A stretch of DNA of 17,702 nucleotides from JBDUCV01 sp040003255. Lineage in GTDB: Bacteria; Actinomycetota; Actinomycetes; Mycobacteriales; Jatrophihabitantaceae. The position numbers were made by a program, and so were the translations under genes. Below the pieces are notes generated by a model that ran no database searches, had not been told where the DNA came from, and saw nothing but the letters and a program-made list of their open reading frames with translations. Position 1 is the first letter of the stretch, and each line of letters opens with the position of its first letter. Shown one piece after another: positions 5,422 through 12,791 of this stretch. The stretch covers positions 1 to 17,702 of the forward strand of contig JBDUCV010000050.1 of the NCBI GenBank assembly GCA_040003255.1, given 5' to 3'.

Positions 5422-7272
5422 ATGTGCGGGATGCGGGTCGGGCTGGTCTGCGGGTACCTGGACCCGACGCGGGACGGGGTGGCCGATTACACCCGCCAGC
5501 TGGCCGTCCAGCTCCGGTACACCGGCCTCGACCCGCTTGTCGTGACAACGTCCGAATGGGCGCGGGTCGCTGGGGAGGGTGCCGTCGGCGTCACTGAGCG
5601 ATGGGGGGTACGGGGCGTCGCGGCGGCGGCCTGGTCTTTGCGCCGCCTCAACCTTGACGTGGTGCATGTGCAGTTCGCGCCGTCGGTCTTCGGTTCCTCA
5701 CGCGCGGTCGGCCTACTGCCCCTCTTTCTTCCGGGCCGTATCCCCCTCGTCGTGACGCTGCACGAGTACGGCGTGTGGTCCGGGCGCGGGCCCGGCCGTC
5801 GGGTGCGCTCCGCGCTGTGGTCGGCGGCCGAACGGCGCGGGTACGCCGACCGGGAGACGCTGCTGCTGGCGCCCCGGGCCGCTTGCCTGCTGGTCCCGTC
5901 GCCGGAGCACCTGGACGTGCTGCGGGCCCGTTTCCCCCGCCATGCGCCGGCCCCGCTCGAGGTGCCGATCGGGCTGAACATCGAGGTCGCGACCGCAGAT
6001 CATGCCCAGGCCCGGGCCGACGTGCGGCGCGAGCTCGGCGCCGCGCCGGGCGCCCCGATCGTCGTGTTCTTCGGCTTCCTGCACCCCGAGAAGGCGCTCG
6101 ACCGCCTCATTGGGGCGCTGGCCGCGATAAGAGCGCAGCGGCCGGAGGTACACCTGCTGCTGATCGGCGGCGCGGAGAGCCACTCCGTCCCCAGCGCCGC
6201 GGCGCATCAGCTGCGCCGCCAACTCGAGCAGGTCGCCGCAGCGTGCGGCGTGCACGATCGGGTCCACTTCACTGGCTACCTGCCCGGAGCCGAGGTCTCC
6301 CGGCTGTTGCAGGCGGCCGACGTGGCGGCATTTCCGTTCGACGCCGGCGTCACCCGCAAGTCCGGTTCGCTGCTGGCCGCGTTCGCGGCCGGCGTACCGG
6401 TCGTCGCCACCGCGCCCCCCGGGCAGGTGCGCGCGCCGACCGAGGCCGACGGCGCGCTCCGGGTGCCGCCGCGGGACACCGCGGCGCTGGCCGACGCGCT
6501 GGGGCGGGTGCTCAGCGATCGCGCCCTCGCCGACCGGCTGCGGGCGGCGGGTCGGGGGCTCGCGGCGAGCCAGGGCTGGGACGCCATAGCCGCAGCACAC
6601 GCCGAGCTCTACGCCCGGGTTTCGGCCTCCACGGGAGCCGCCAACCGTGGACAGCGGCCGCCAATCCGAGCAGGGTGGGGCCGTCGACGGGGGTGGACGG
6701 GGGCGTGGATGTCACTGCGTGAGCGGATGATGCATTCCGCCCGGGGAGTGGCGGGCGCGCTTCGGCGCGGGATCTCAGCAGTTGGCCGGCCGTCGGGAGC
6801 GAGGCAGACCGAGGACCCGGCGCTGTTCCGCCCCCTCGTGTACGGCGACCCTGCGCGACTGCACCTCGCCCCAACCGCGGTGGTCAACAACGCCCTGTTC
6901 AACCTCTCGTCCGGCGAGATCACCGTCGGCGACTACGCCTTCTTCGGCCACAATGTCTCGGTTCTCACCGGCACGCACGACTGGACCACCTTTGGTGCGC
7001 AGCGCCAGGTCGCCGTGCCGAAGTCAGGACGCGACGTCGTCATCGGGGAGGGCGTCTGGGTGTCCAGCAATGCCATCGTCGTCGGGCCCTGCCGTATCGG
7101 AGCCCACGCGGTCGTCGGGGTGGGCTCGCTGGTGCTGCGCGACGTCGAGTCCTACACGGTGGTCGCCGGCAACCCGGCCCGTGTCCTGCGGACCATCCCC
7201 AGGCCTGGCGAGGCCGAAGCGGGGAAGCTCGACCCGGACACCGGCGCAGCGGGAACAGTGACCGCCGGATGA
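5422..7272 (+). CDS. GT4-like glycosyltransferase fused to a LbetaH acyltransferase
   Basis: 616 residues in one uninterrupted frame. Residues 4-400 are a GT-B glycosyltransferase: an N-terminal Rossmann half with LVCGYLDPTRDGVADYTRQL (8-27), DVVHVQF (79-85) and VVTLHEYG (110-117), and a C-terminal nucleotide-sugar half with VVFFGFLHPEKALDRLI (214-230), HLLLIGG (244-250), VHFTGYLP and KSGSLLAAFAAGVPVVAT (313-330). The two Glu of the usual EX7E motif are replaced (Thr311 and Ala319). After a basic Gly/Arg linker (about 403-429), residues 430-616 form a hexapeptide-repeat acyltransferase of the WcaF/maltose-acetyltransferase type with SGEITVGDYAFFGHNVSVLTGTHD (His519 the likely base) and VVAGNPARVLR. 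ATG 5422 has AGGGGG 11 nt upstream. Met430 (6709) follows a G-rich stretch and could be a second start. The next gene overlaps by ATGA. Likely role: glycan extension plus O-acetylation at the cytoplasmic membrane face. Confidence 0.85.
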   Translation: MCGMRVGLVCGYLDPTRDGVADYTRQLAVQLRYTGLDPLVVTTSEWARVAGEGAVGVTERWGVRGVAAAAWSLRRLNLDVVHVQFAPSVFGSSRAVGLLPLFLPGRIPLVVTLHEYGVWSGRGPGRRVRSALWSAAERRGYADRETLLLAPRAACLLVPSPEHLDVLRARFPRHAPAPLEVPIGLNIEVATADHAQARADVRRELGAAPGAPIVVFFGFLHPEKALDRLIGALAAIRAQRPEVHLLLIGGAESHSVPSAAAHQLRRQLEQVAAACGVHDRVHFTGYLPGAEVSRLLQAADVAAFPFDAGVTRKSGSLLAAFAAGVPVVATAPPGQVRAPTEADGALRVPPRDTAALADALGRVLSDRALADRLRAAGRGLAASQGWDAIAAAHAELYARVSASTGAANRGQRPPIRAGWGRRRGWTGAWMSLRERMMHSARGVAGALRRGISAVGRPSGARQTEDPALFRPLVYGDPARLHLAPTAVVNNALFNLSSGEITVGDYAFFGHNVSVLTGTHDWTTFGAQRQVAVPKSGRDVVIGEGVWVSSNAIVVGPCRIGAHAVVGVGSLVLRDVESYTVVAGNPARVLRTIPRPGEAEAGKLDPDTGAAGTVTAG

Positions 7273-8132
7273 CCTCGGAAGGCACCAACGGGCGAGGACG
7301 GTCCGCAGAGTCGGTGGAGAGGCTCGAGGCGAAGGTGCGCGATCTCGCCGGTGAGCTCGCCGGGACCTCGCAGCGGGTGGCGGCCCTCGAGACAGAGCTG
7401 CGCGCTCAGGTCGACGGCAGTGGGCCCCGCTTCGCCACGCTCTACGCCGATTTCACCGACCGCTTCCGGGGCCCGGTGGCTGACGTTACCGAGAAGCTGG
7501 CCGGATACCTGCCCGACGTCGGCCGGCTCGTCGGCGCGGCTGGCCGAGCCGGCGCGGTAGGCACCGGGGTGGTGGACGTGGGCTCCGGGCGGGGGGAGTG
7601 GCTGGCCCTGCTGCGGGACGCCGGCGTGCCCGCCTCAGGCGTCGACGCCAACCCCGCCTTCGTCGAGGCCGGGCGGGCACGTGGTCTCGACCTTGTCCAC
7701 GGCGACGCCGTTGCGCACCTGCAGGGCCTGCCGCCGGACTCGGTCGACTTGGTGACCGCATTCCACCTCATCGAGCACCTCGATGTGGAGAAACTGCTTG
7801 CGCTGCTGGCCGCGGCCCGGCAAGCCCTACGTTCTGGGGGCTGTGTGCTGCTCGAGACGCCCAACCCCACCAACCTGCGGATGGCAGCCTGCGACTTCTA
7901 CAACGACCCGACACACCGCTCGCCGCTGCCGCCCGCCTTGACCGAGTACCTCGTGTCCGCTTCCGGCTTCGGCGAGGTCGAGGTGCGGCCCCTGCACCCC
8001 AACCGGTCCCCCTTCGAAACCGCCGGCTCCATGGCCGGTCAGCAGGTCGAGCAGCTGGTGGCGCTCACGCTGTATGGACCGCAGGACTACGCCGTCCTCG
8101 GCTACAAGCCGCAGCCATTGGACCGAGCTTGA
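7269..8132 (+). CDS. class I SAM methyltransferase with N-terminal coiled coil
   Basis: 287 residues. Residues 13-50 are heptad-like (SVERLEAKVRDLAGELAGTS, then RVAALETELRAQV) and should form a short coiled coil. The motif LYADFTDRFRGP (58-69) precedes a Rossmann methyltransferase domain: motif I VVDVGSGRGEWL (101-112), acidic loop GVDANP (124-129), HGDAVAHL, DLVTAFHLIEHL (160-171), and after the core ETPNPTNL (196-203), FYNDPTHRSPLPP (210-222) and GFGEVEV. This arrangement is seen in methyltransferases that act on surface glycans, for example the methyltransferase part of WbdD-type chain terminators; that comparison is from pattern memory. Its ATG overlaps the stop of the fused transferase gene (ATGA), indicating translational coupling, and the next gene starts 3 nt after its stop. 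Likely target: a sugar hydroxyl or phosphate on the same glycan. Confidence 0.85.
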   Translation: MTSEGTNGRGRSAESVERLEAKVRDLAGELAGTSQRVAALETELRAQVDGSGPRFATLYADFTDRFRGPVADVTEKLAGYLPDVGRLVGAAGRAGAVGTGVVDVGSGRGEWLALLRDAGVPASGVDANPAFVEAGRARGLDLVHGDAVAHLQGLPPDSVDLVTAFHLIEHLDVEKLLALLAAARQALRSGGCVLLETPNPTNLRMAACDFYNDPTHRSPLPPALTEYLVSASGFGEVEVRPLHPNRSPFETAGSMAGQQVEQLVALTLYGPQDYAVLGYKPQPLDRA

Positions 8133-8134
8133 GC

Positions 8135-9301
8135 GTGCCAGGCGCGCAGGCGATCGGTCGGCGGGTCCTCTATCTAGACGGATACACCGTCCCGGCAGAG
8201 CAGTCGGAGCCCACCGACGCCGCACCATCCAGCGACGCGATCGGTTATGGGATCTCGGCCTCGTCGGCGATCCGCTCGGGGCTGCGGGCCGCCGGGTGGG
8301 ATGTCGTCCGCCCTAAGATCGCCGCCCCCGACGACAACGACGAGCGCGTCTCGCGGCTCCGGTGGCTGCTGTCGTCCTACGACGCAGTGCTCGGCGTCTT
8401 GAGCGCGTCGCCGCCCGACGTCGTCTTCTCCTTTCACGCCTTTTCTACTTTTCCCGTCGAGATCCGTCGCATGCTGCTCGACCTCGGCCTCGACTTGCCG
8501 CTGGTCGGCTACACCCACGGCAGCCATTGGGATCCCACTGACACCTTTCGATCCCAGGCGTATCCGCGGATGGAGCTGCTTGATCTGGCCAATCTGCACG
8601 TCCTAGATCGCATCCTTCTCGTCTCGGACTATCTCCGGGCAACCCTCTGGCGCACCATCGCCGCCTTCAACGAGCCGCTGGCCAAGTTTCTGGACGCAAA
8701 ATCCGAGGTTGTCGGCCTGCCGCTGGATGTCGAGCGCATCGACGCGTGCCGCACGGACGAGCGCGGGGCGCGGATAACGGTCGTCTTTAACCATGCCCCG
8801 GTTGCCAGCAAGAACCCGGAGCTGTTCGTTCGGGTGATGCGCCGGGTCCTGCCGCGGTACGACGTGCAGGTGCTCTTCACGCGCCGTTTCCCGCCGATGC
8901 AGGCGGGCGGGGCGGCCGTGGCGGCTCTCGCGGAGCACTTTCCCGAGCAGGTGACGCTGGGGAACAACCTGCCGCTGCCCGAGTACTACCGGGCGCTCTG
9001 GATGGCCGACTTGCAGGTCTCGACCGCGACTCACGAGAGTCTGGGCGTTTCGACGCTCGAAGCAATGCACACCGGCACCTGCTGCATCCTGCCGCGCATC
9101 GGCAGCTACCCAGAGATCACCGGCGAGCACCCGGACGTGCTGTATGAGCCGGGAGAGGGCCAGCTGGAGGAACGGCTCCGCTACTTCCTGGAGCATCCCG
9201 ACCGGCGGCATGCCGTGGCCGCCGATTTGCAGCGGGCCGCCACCCGTTACGCGCCCGCCGTCGTCGTGCCGCGAATCGCCGACGTGTTGGCCGCCTTGTG
9301 A
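8135..9301 (+). CDS. GT-B glycosyltransferase (group 1/GT4-like)
   Basis: 388 residues from GTG 8135; TTG 8129, which overlaps the previous stop, is an alternative. The open frame reaches back to 7598, but that part is out-of-frame sequence inside the methyltransferase gene. The N-terminal half has VLYLDGYTVP (11-20), a SGLRAAGWDVVRPKI helix-strand, DVVFSFHAFSTFPVEI and LVGYTHGSHWDPTD (123-136). The C-terminal half has VVFNHAPVASKNPELFVRVM (216-235), VQVLFTRRFPP, and a full EX7E motif in STATHESLGVSTLEAMHTG (Glu301 and Glu309) followed by YPEI. The second half resembles glycosyltransferases of the tRNA-queuosine mannosyltransferase (GTDC1) type, but the operon context argues for a surface or small-molecule glycan. 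It ends the three-gene unit and is followed at once by a hairpin. Confidence 0.8.
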   Translation: MPGAQAIGRRVLYLDGYTVPAEQSEPTDAAPSSDAIGYGISASSAIRSGLRAAGWDVVRPKIAAPDDNDERVSRLRWLLSSYDAVLGVLSASPPDVVFSFHAFSTFPVEIRRMLLDLGLDLPLVGYTHGSHWDPTDTFRSQAYPRMELLDLANLHVLDRILLVSDYLRATLWRTIAAFNEPLAKFLDAKSEVVGLPLDVERIDACRTDERGARITVVFNHAPVASKNPELFVRVMRRVLPRYDVQVLFTRRFPPMQAGGAAVAALAEHFPEQVTLGNNLPLPEYYRALWMADLQVSTATHESLGVSTLEAMHTGTCCILPRIGSYPEITGEHPDVLYEPGEGQLEERLRYFLEHPDRRHAVAADLQRAATRYAPAVVVPRIADVLAAL

Positions 9302-9337
9302 ACGACATGTCCGGCGCAGCGCCGTGCCGACGTCGTT
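9301..9337 (+). terminator. hairpin at the end of the glycan operon
   Basis: Outer repeat AACGAC (9301-9306) pairs with GTCGTT (9332-9337), and an inner CGGCGC/GCGCCG repeat (about 9312-9324) can form a second helix, though it leaves almost no loop. It starts on the last base of the stop codon. No U-tract follows. A plausible non-canonical actinobacterial terminator. Confidence 0.4.
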
Positions 9338-9470
9338 GCCGCAGTCTGCTCGCTTGGCTCCTATTCAGACATCGAAGGTTCAGCGCACCCCTGCGGGGCT
9401 ACCGTTGAGGTGAGGCCCGTGGTCGCCGGAAGAGGCAGCTAGGCGGCGCTCGGCCGGATTAGAGGGCGAA

Positions 9471-10367
9471 ATGATCATTGTCTATCTTCTGCTCGCGGTC
9501 CTGACGTTGGGTGTGGTCTGGCTGGGAGTCAGCGGTCATGTCGTCAAGCAGTTCGAGCGGGGGGTGGTCTTTCGGTTCGGACGGGTACGGGCGCAGACCC
9601 GCGGGCCTGGGCTCGTTGTCATCGTGCCGTTCGCGGACCGTCTGCAGAAGGTCAACATGCAGATCGTCACGATGCCGGTGCCGGCGCAGGACGGCATCAC
9701 GCGCGACAACGTGACGGTCCGGGTGGATGCGGTCGTCTATTTCAAGGTTGTCGACCCGGTGCGCGTGGTCGTGGATGTCCAGGATTACCAGGCCGCGGTC
9801 GCCCAAGTGGCGCAGACGTCACTGCGTTCGATGATCGGGCAAAGCGATCTGGACGACCTGCTGACCAACCGGGAGCATCTGAACCAGGGTCTGGAAGTGA
9901 TGATCGACAGCCCGGCTCTGGGCTGGGGTCTGCACATCGACCGGGTGGAGATCAAGGATGTGGCATTGCCCGAGTCAATGAAGCGGTCGATGTCGCGGCA
10001 GGCGGAGGCCGAGCGGGAGCGGCGGGCCCGCGTCATCACCGCTGACGGTGAGCTGCAGGCCTCGGAGAAGCTGGCCATGGCGGCCGCGAAGATGGCCCAG
10101 ACCCCCGCTGCCATGCAGCTGCGGCTACTCCAAACCGTCGTAGAGGTTGCCGCCGAAAAGAACTCGACGCTCGTGTTGCCGTTTCCTGTCGAGCTGCTCC
10201 GCTTCTTGGAGCGCTCGACACCCGCCGTCGCCGACCAGCCCGCCAGCCCGGCCACCGCGCCCGGCGAGGCAACATTGTCATCCTCGACGCGCCACGGTCG
10301 GTCGGTTTCGCCCCTGCCGCATTCCCCGGATGTCGACGACACCGACCCGATCGCGTCCGGCGCGTGA
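9471..10367 (+). CDS. slipin-type SPFH/Band 7 membrane protein
   Basis: 298 residues. A single N-terminal hydrophobic segment (MIIVYLLLAVLTLGVVWLGV) anchors the protein. The slipin/stomatin signature follows: VVKQFERGVVFRFGRV (24-39), PGLVVIVPFADRLQKVNMQI (46-65), MPVPAQDGITRDNVTVRVDA (68-87) and VVYFKVVDP. Next come a conserved helix with LRSMIGQSDLDDLLTNRE and then VEIKDVALPESMKRSMSRQA and EAERERRARVITADGE, the charged helix that drives oligomer formation. The last 60 residues are a Ser/Pro/Asp-rich low-complexity tail. ATG 9471 has AGAGGG 4 nt upstream. SPFH proteins assemble ring-like scaffolds in membrane microdomains, often with an NfeD partner; none is present here. The gene appears monocistronic and ends about 185 nt before the converging thiG. 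Confidence 0.92.
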   Translation: MIIVYLLLAVLTLGVVWLGVSGHVVKQFERGVVFRFGRVRAQTRGPGLVVIVPFADRLQKVNMQIVTMPVPAQDGITRDNVTVRVDAVVYFKVVDPVRVVVDVQDYQAAVAQVAQTSLRSMIGQSDLDDLLTNREHLNQGLEVMIDSPALGWGLHIDRVEIKDVALPESMKRSMSRQAEAERERRARVITADGELQASEKLAMAAAKMAQTPAAMQLRLLQTVVEVAAEKNSTLVLPFPVELLRFLERSTPAVADQPASPATAPGEATLSSSTRHGRSVSPLPHSPDVDDTDPIASGA

Positions 10368-10551
10368 GACCGCGGGACCGGCCATGGAATCGCCCCTCGA
10401 CGCGGGCGCTCTGTTCGTGGGAGATCTGCCGAGTCGAGCCCTGACGGACGAACATCTCCGGCCCGAGCGCCACCAGCGACATCGAACTCACCCGGGTCGA
10501 AGAATTGCACACCCCTCGCCAACTCATCGTGATCGTCGCTTCGGTTGACCG

Positions 10552-11322
10552 CTAGAGCACGGCCATCCCTTCGGTCGGGGAGGAAGGCTGGGCGTGGTGC
10601 CGGCGCGGAATACGGCCGGCGAGGCGGGCGAGACGACCGGCGGTGACGGCGGCGGCCATGGCTTCGGCCATCCGGGCCGGGTCTCGTGCGCGGGTCACGG
10701 CCGAGGCGAGAAGCACGCCGTCGCAGCCGAGTTCCATCGCAAGTGCGGCATCGGAGGCGGTGCCGATCCCGGCGTCGAGGATCACCGGCACCCCGGCCTC
10801 GCCGACGATCAGCTCGATGTTGCGCGGGTTGCTGATACCCAGTCCGGTGCCGATCGGCGAGCCCAGCGGCATCACCGCGACGCAGCCGACCTGCTGCAAC
10901 CGACGGGCGACGACGGGGTCGTCGTTCGTGTAGGGCAGCACACGAAACCCTTGCGCCACCAAGGTCTCAGCGGCGTCGAGCAGCTCGATCGGGTCCGGCA
11001 GCAGGGTACGTTCGTCGGCGATTACCTCGAGCTTCAGCCAATCGGTCTCGAGCGCCTCACGGGCGAGCTGTGCGGTGCGGATCGCCTCGCGGGCGGTGCG
11101 GCAACCGGCGGTGTTTGGCAGCACCCGTACGCCACGCCGGTCGATGACGTCGAGGATGGACCCCTTTATCGAAGGGTCGAGGCGCCGCATCGCCACCGTG
11201 CACATCGCGGTCTGGGAGGCCACGAGCGCTTCGTCGACGATCTGCAGGCTCGGGGCGCCGCCGGTGCCGAGGATCAGTCTCGAGCCCAGCTCGACGCCGG
11301 CGATCACAAACGGATCGCCCAC
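10552..11322 (-). CDS. thiG: thiazole synthase ThiG
   Basis: 256 residues from GTG 11322, one nt after the thiS stop and behind a GGGAGG Shine-Dalgarno that lies inside the end of thiS. The (beta/alpha)8 enzyme condenses deoxyxylulose 5-phosphate, dehydroglycine and ThiS thiocarboxylate sulfur into the thiazole phosphate carboxylate. Visible motifs: SRLILGTGG (14-22), TVAMRR (42-47), VLPNTAGCRTAREA (67-80), WLKLEVI (95-101) with Lys98 the expected Schiff-base lysine, GFRVLPYTNDDP (125-136), VMPLGSPIGTGLGI (150-163), VPVILDAGIGTASDAA (178-193) and CDGVLLASAV. The short C-terminal extension (from RIPRR) is variable in the family. It is the last gene of the riboswitch-controlled thiO-thiS-thiG operon. 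No thiF-like or thiC gene is present in the window. Confidence 0.97.
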   Translation of the reverse strand: MGDPFVIAGVELGSRLILGTGGAPSLQIVDEALVASQTAMCTVAMRRLDPSIKGSILDVIDRRGVRVLPNTAGCRTAREAIRTAQLAREALETDWLKLEVIADERTLLPDPIELLDAAETLVAQGFRVLPYTNDDPVVARRLQQVGCVAVMPLGSPIGTGLGISNPRNIELIVGEAGVPVILDAGIGTASDAALAMELGCDGVLLASAVTRARDPARMAEAMAAAVTAGRLARLAGRIPRRHHAQPSSPTEGMAVL

Positions 11323-11323
11323 G

Positions 11324-11524
11324 TCAGCCTCCCTGCACAGCGGTAATGAGTTCGACGGCCTGTCCGGATCGCAGCTGGTAGTCGGGCCACTCGCTGCGGG
11401 GCACAACCTCGCCGTCGACGACGACGGCGGTGCCGCGAGTGGAGCCGGCGATCGTCTCGATCATGGCGCTGAGCGTCGCGCCGTCGTCGAGGTCACGCGT
11501 TTCACCGTTCAGCTGCAGCCTCAT
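11324..11524 (-). CDS. thiS: sulfur carrier protein ThiS
   Basis: 66 residues with the ubiquitin-like pattern of ThiS: an N-terminal strand MRLQLNGETRDL, a central TLSAMIETI helix, GTAVVVDGEVVPRSEW, then ELITAVQGG. The chain ends in the obligatory Gly-Gly, which is adenylated and converted to a thiocarboxylate that donates sulfur to ThiG. The start codon overlaps the thiO stop by ATGA, and thiG begins one nt after its stop, so translation of the three genes is coupled. Confidence 0.96.
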   Translation of the reverse strand: MRLQLNGETRDLDDGATLSAMIETIAGSTRGTAVVVDGEVVPRSEWPDYQLRSGQAVELITAVQGG

Positions 11525-12684
11525 ACCTGCACCGCCTGGGCGAAGCGCGCGGGGGAGAATGCCGCAAGAGAGTCGGGCATGGCTCCGCTCGTGATCAGCT
11601 CGGTGATCGCGTCGGCGGTGACCGGGGTCAGCAGGATGCCGTTGCGGAAATGTCCGGTGGCGTGCACGAGCCCGGCCAGGCCTGACTGGCCGATGATCGG
11701 CGCGTTGTCGGGGGAGCCGGGACGCAGCCCGGTGCTCACGTTTTCGAAGACCGCCTCGCAGAGCTCGGGCAGGATCGACTGTGCGTCGCGCAGCAGCTCA
11801 TACAACGCCCCGGCCCGCGGCTGCAGGTCGTAGCCGACCTCCTCGCTGGACGCGCCGATGACAAGCTGCCCGTCGGCGCGTGGGACGACATAGATCGGTG
11901 TGCCCTTCACCGAGGCACGCACGACGTGCCGCAGCCGCGGCTCCCCGGGCATCCGCAGTCGCAGCGTCTGGCCCTTCACCGGACGCACCGGCGGCGCGAA
12001 CTCGGCAGGAACGCCCTCGACGTGCGCCGACCACGCGCCGGCAGCGAGCACCACGGTCGCCGCCGAAAGCGCGAATCCGTCGTCGACAAGAACGCCCACC
12101 GCTCGCTCGCGGACGACGTCGAGGCGGACCTGCCCGGTGCGACGGTGTACGCCGGCGCATTCGGCGGCGGCGATCAACGCAGCGTGCAGCAGGCGCGGGT
12201 CGACCTGGTGATCGCCTGGCGCAAGCAATCCGCCCGGCAGGCCGGGCGCGAGCGCAGGTTCGAGCGAACGCAACTCGCGTCCGCTTAGCAGCGTGGCCTC
12301 GACTCCGACGGTGTGGCCGAACGCGTGCAGATCGCGCAGCGCGGCCAGATCGGCACCATCCCAGGCAATCGACACGGTGCCGCACTCGCGAAAGCCCGTC
12401 GGCAGCCCGGTGAGTTCGCTGAGCTCGGTGGTGAAGGCGGGGTAACGGCCGAGCGCGTCCAGATTGAGGCGCAGCAGCGGCGTCTCGGCATAGTGCAGTT
12501 CCGTGATCGGAGCGAGCATTCCCGCCGCAGCGTGCCATGCGCCGCGCTGCGGAGCGGGGTCGACCACGGTTACCGACAGGCCTCGCTGGGCGCACCGCCA
12601 GGCCACGGCGATACCGATGGTGCCCGCGCCGACGACGATCACGTCGCTGGTCGTACGGGTGGTGTTGCCGACTGTGCTCGCCAT
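11521..12684 (-). CDS. thiO: glycine oxidase ThiO (FAD-dependent)
   Basis: 387 residues of the D-amino-acid oxidase family. The dinucleotide-binding motif DVIVVGAGTIGIAVAWRCAQ lies at residues 14-33, followed by LSVTVVDP with the ribose-binding acid and the AWHAAAGMLAP flavin loop (49-59). Further conserved blocks are HQVDPRLLHAAL, VVLAAGAWSAHV, PVRPVKGQTLRLR, IYVVPRADGQLVIGASSEEV, and GLRPGSPDNAPIIG with HATGHFRNGILLTP near the end. The enzyme oxidises glycine to the imine used by ThiG for thiazole formation, the oxygen-dependent alternative to ThiH. It is the first gene of the operon; its Shine-Dalgarno (GAGGGAG) is part of the TPP riboswitch, so its translation should be directly switched by TPP. 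Confidence 0.95.
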   Translation of the reverse strand: MASTVGNTTRTTSDVIVVGAGTIGIAVAWRCAQRGLSVTVVDPAPQRGAWHAAAGMLAPITELHYAETPLLRLNLDALGRYPAFTTELSELTGLPTGFRECGTVSIAWDGADLAALRDLHAFGHTVGVEATLLSGRELRSLEPALAPGLPGGLLAPGDHQVDPRLLHAALIAAAECAGVHRRTGQVRLDVVRERAVGVLVDDGFALSAATVVLAAGAWSAHVEGVPAEFAPPVRPVKGQTLRLRMPGEPRLRHVVRASVKGTPIYVVPRADGQLVIGASSEEVGYDLQPRAGALYELLRDAQSILPELCEAVFENVSTGLRPGSPDNAPIIGQSGLAGLVHATGHFRNGILLTPVTADAITELITSGAMPDSLAAFSPARFAQAVQV

Positions 12685-12769
12685 TGCTCCCTCGCGCCGG
12701 CATTACCCGGATCAGGTTCGACGGTCGGCTGCTGCCCTCTCAGCCCTCTGCGTGCCGGGCTCCCGTGCA
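12685..12769 (-). promoter_or_regulatory. TPP riboswitch (THI element) of the thiO operon
   Basis: Read on the minus strand, the sequence has all conserved blocks of the TPP aptamer: GGGAGC, the pyrimidine-sensor CTGAGA (12743-12738), and the pyrophosphate-sensor block ACCTGATCCGGGTAATGCC (12717 onward) followed by GGCGCGAGGGAG. The closing P1 helix is short: TGC (12769-12767) pairs with GCA directly before the ATG of thiO. The thiO Shine-Dalgarno GAGGGAG is inside the 3' side of the aptamer. TPP binding should therefore hide the ribosome site, and no separate terminator hairpin is seen, so control is probably translational. Confidence 0.95.
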
Positions 12770-12775
12770 GCGTTC

Positions 12776-12785
12776 ACACTACGCT
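12776..12785. promoter_or_regulatory. overlapping divergent -10 boxes of thiO and thiE
   Basis: Minus strand TAGTGT (12781-12776) is placed to start transcription near 12769, exactly at the 5' end of the TPP aptamer. Plus strand TACGCT (12780-12785) is 6 nt before the GTG of thiE (12792), giving a leaderless thiE mRNA. The two hexamers share two base pairs. Neither has a recognisable -35. A TATAAG further inside thiE is an alternative -10 for the minus direction. Confidence 0.4.
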
Positions 12786-12791
12786 CGGCCG

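Noticed and set aside
7598..8134. Long upstream extension of the second glycosyltransferase frame
   Set aside because: It lies inside the methyltransferase gene in another frame and is Arg/Ala/Pro-rich without domain similarity; the real start is GTG 8135 or TTG 8129.
11798..12703. Long alternative minus-strand frame over thiO
   Set aside because: Extremely Arg-rich translation and it runs into the riboswitch; thiO in the other frame has all family motifs.
12537..12791. Upstream extension of thiE to 12537
   Set aside because: It is antisense to thiO and the TPP riboswitch, Arg-rich, and the ThiE family begins at about the LYLCTD motif right after GTG 12792.
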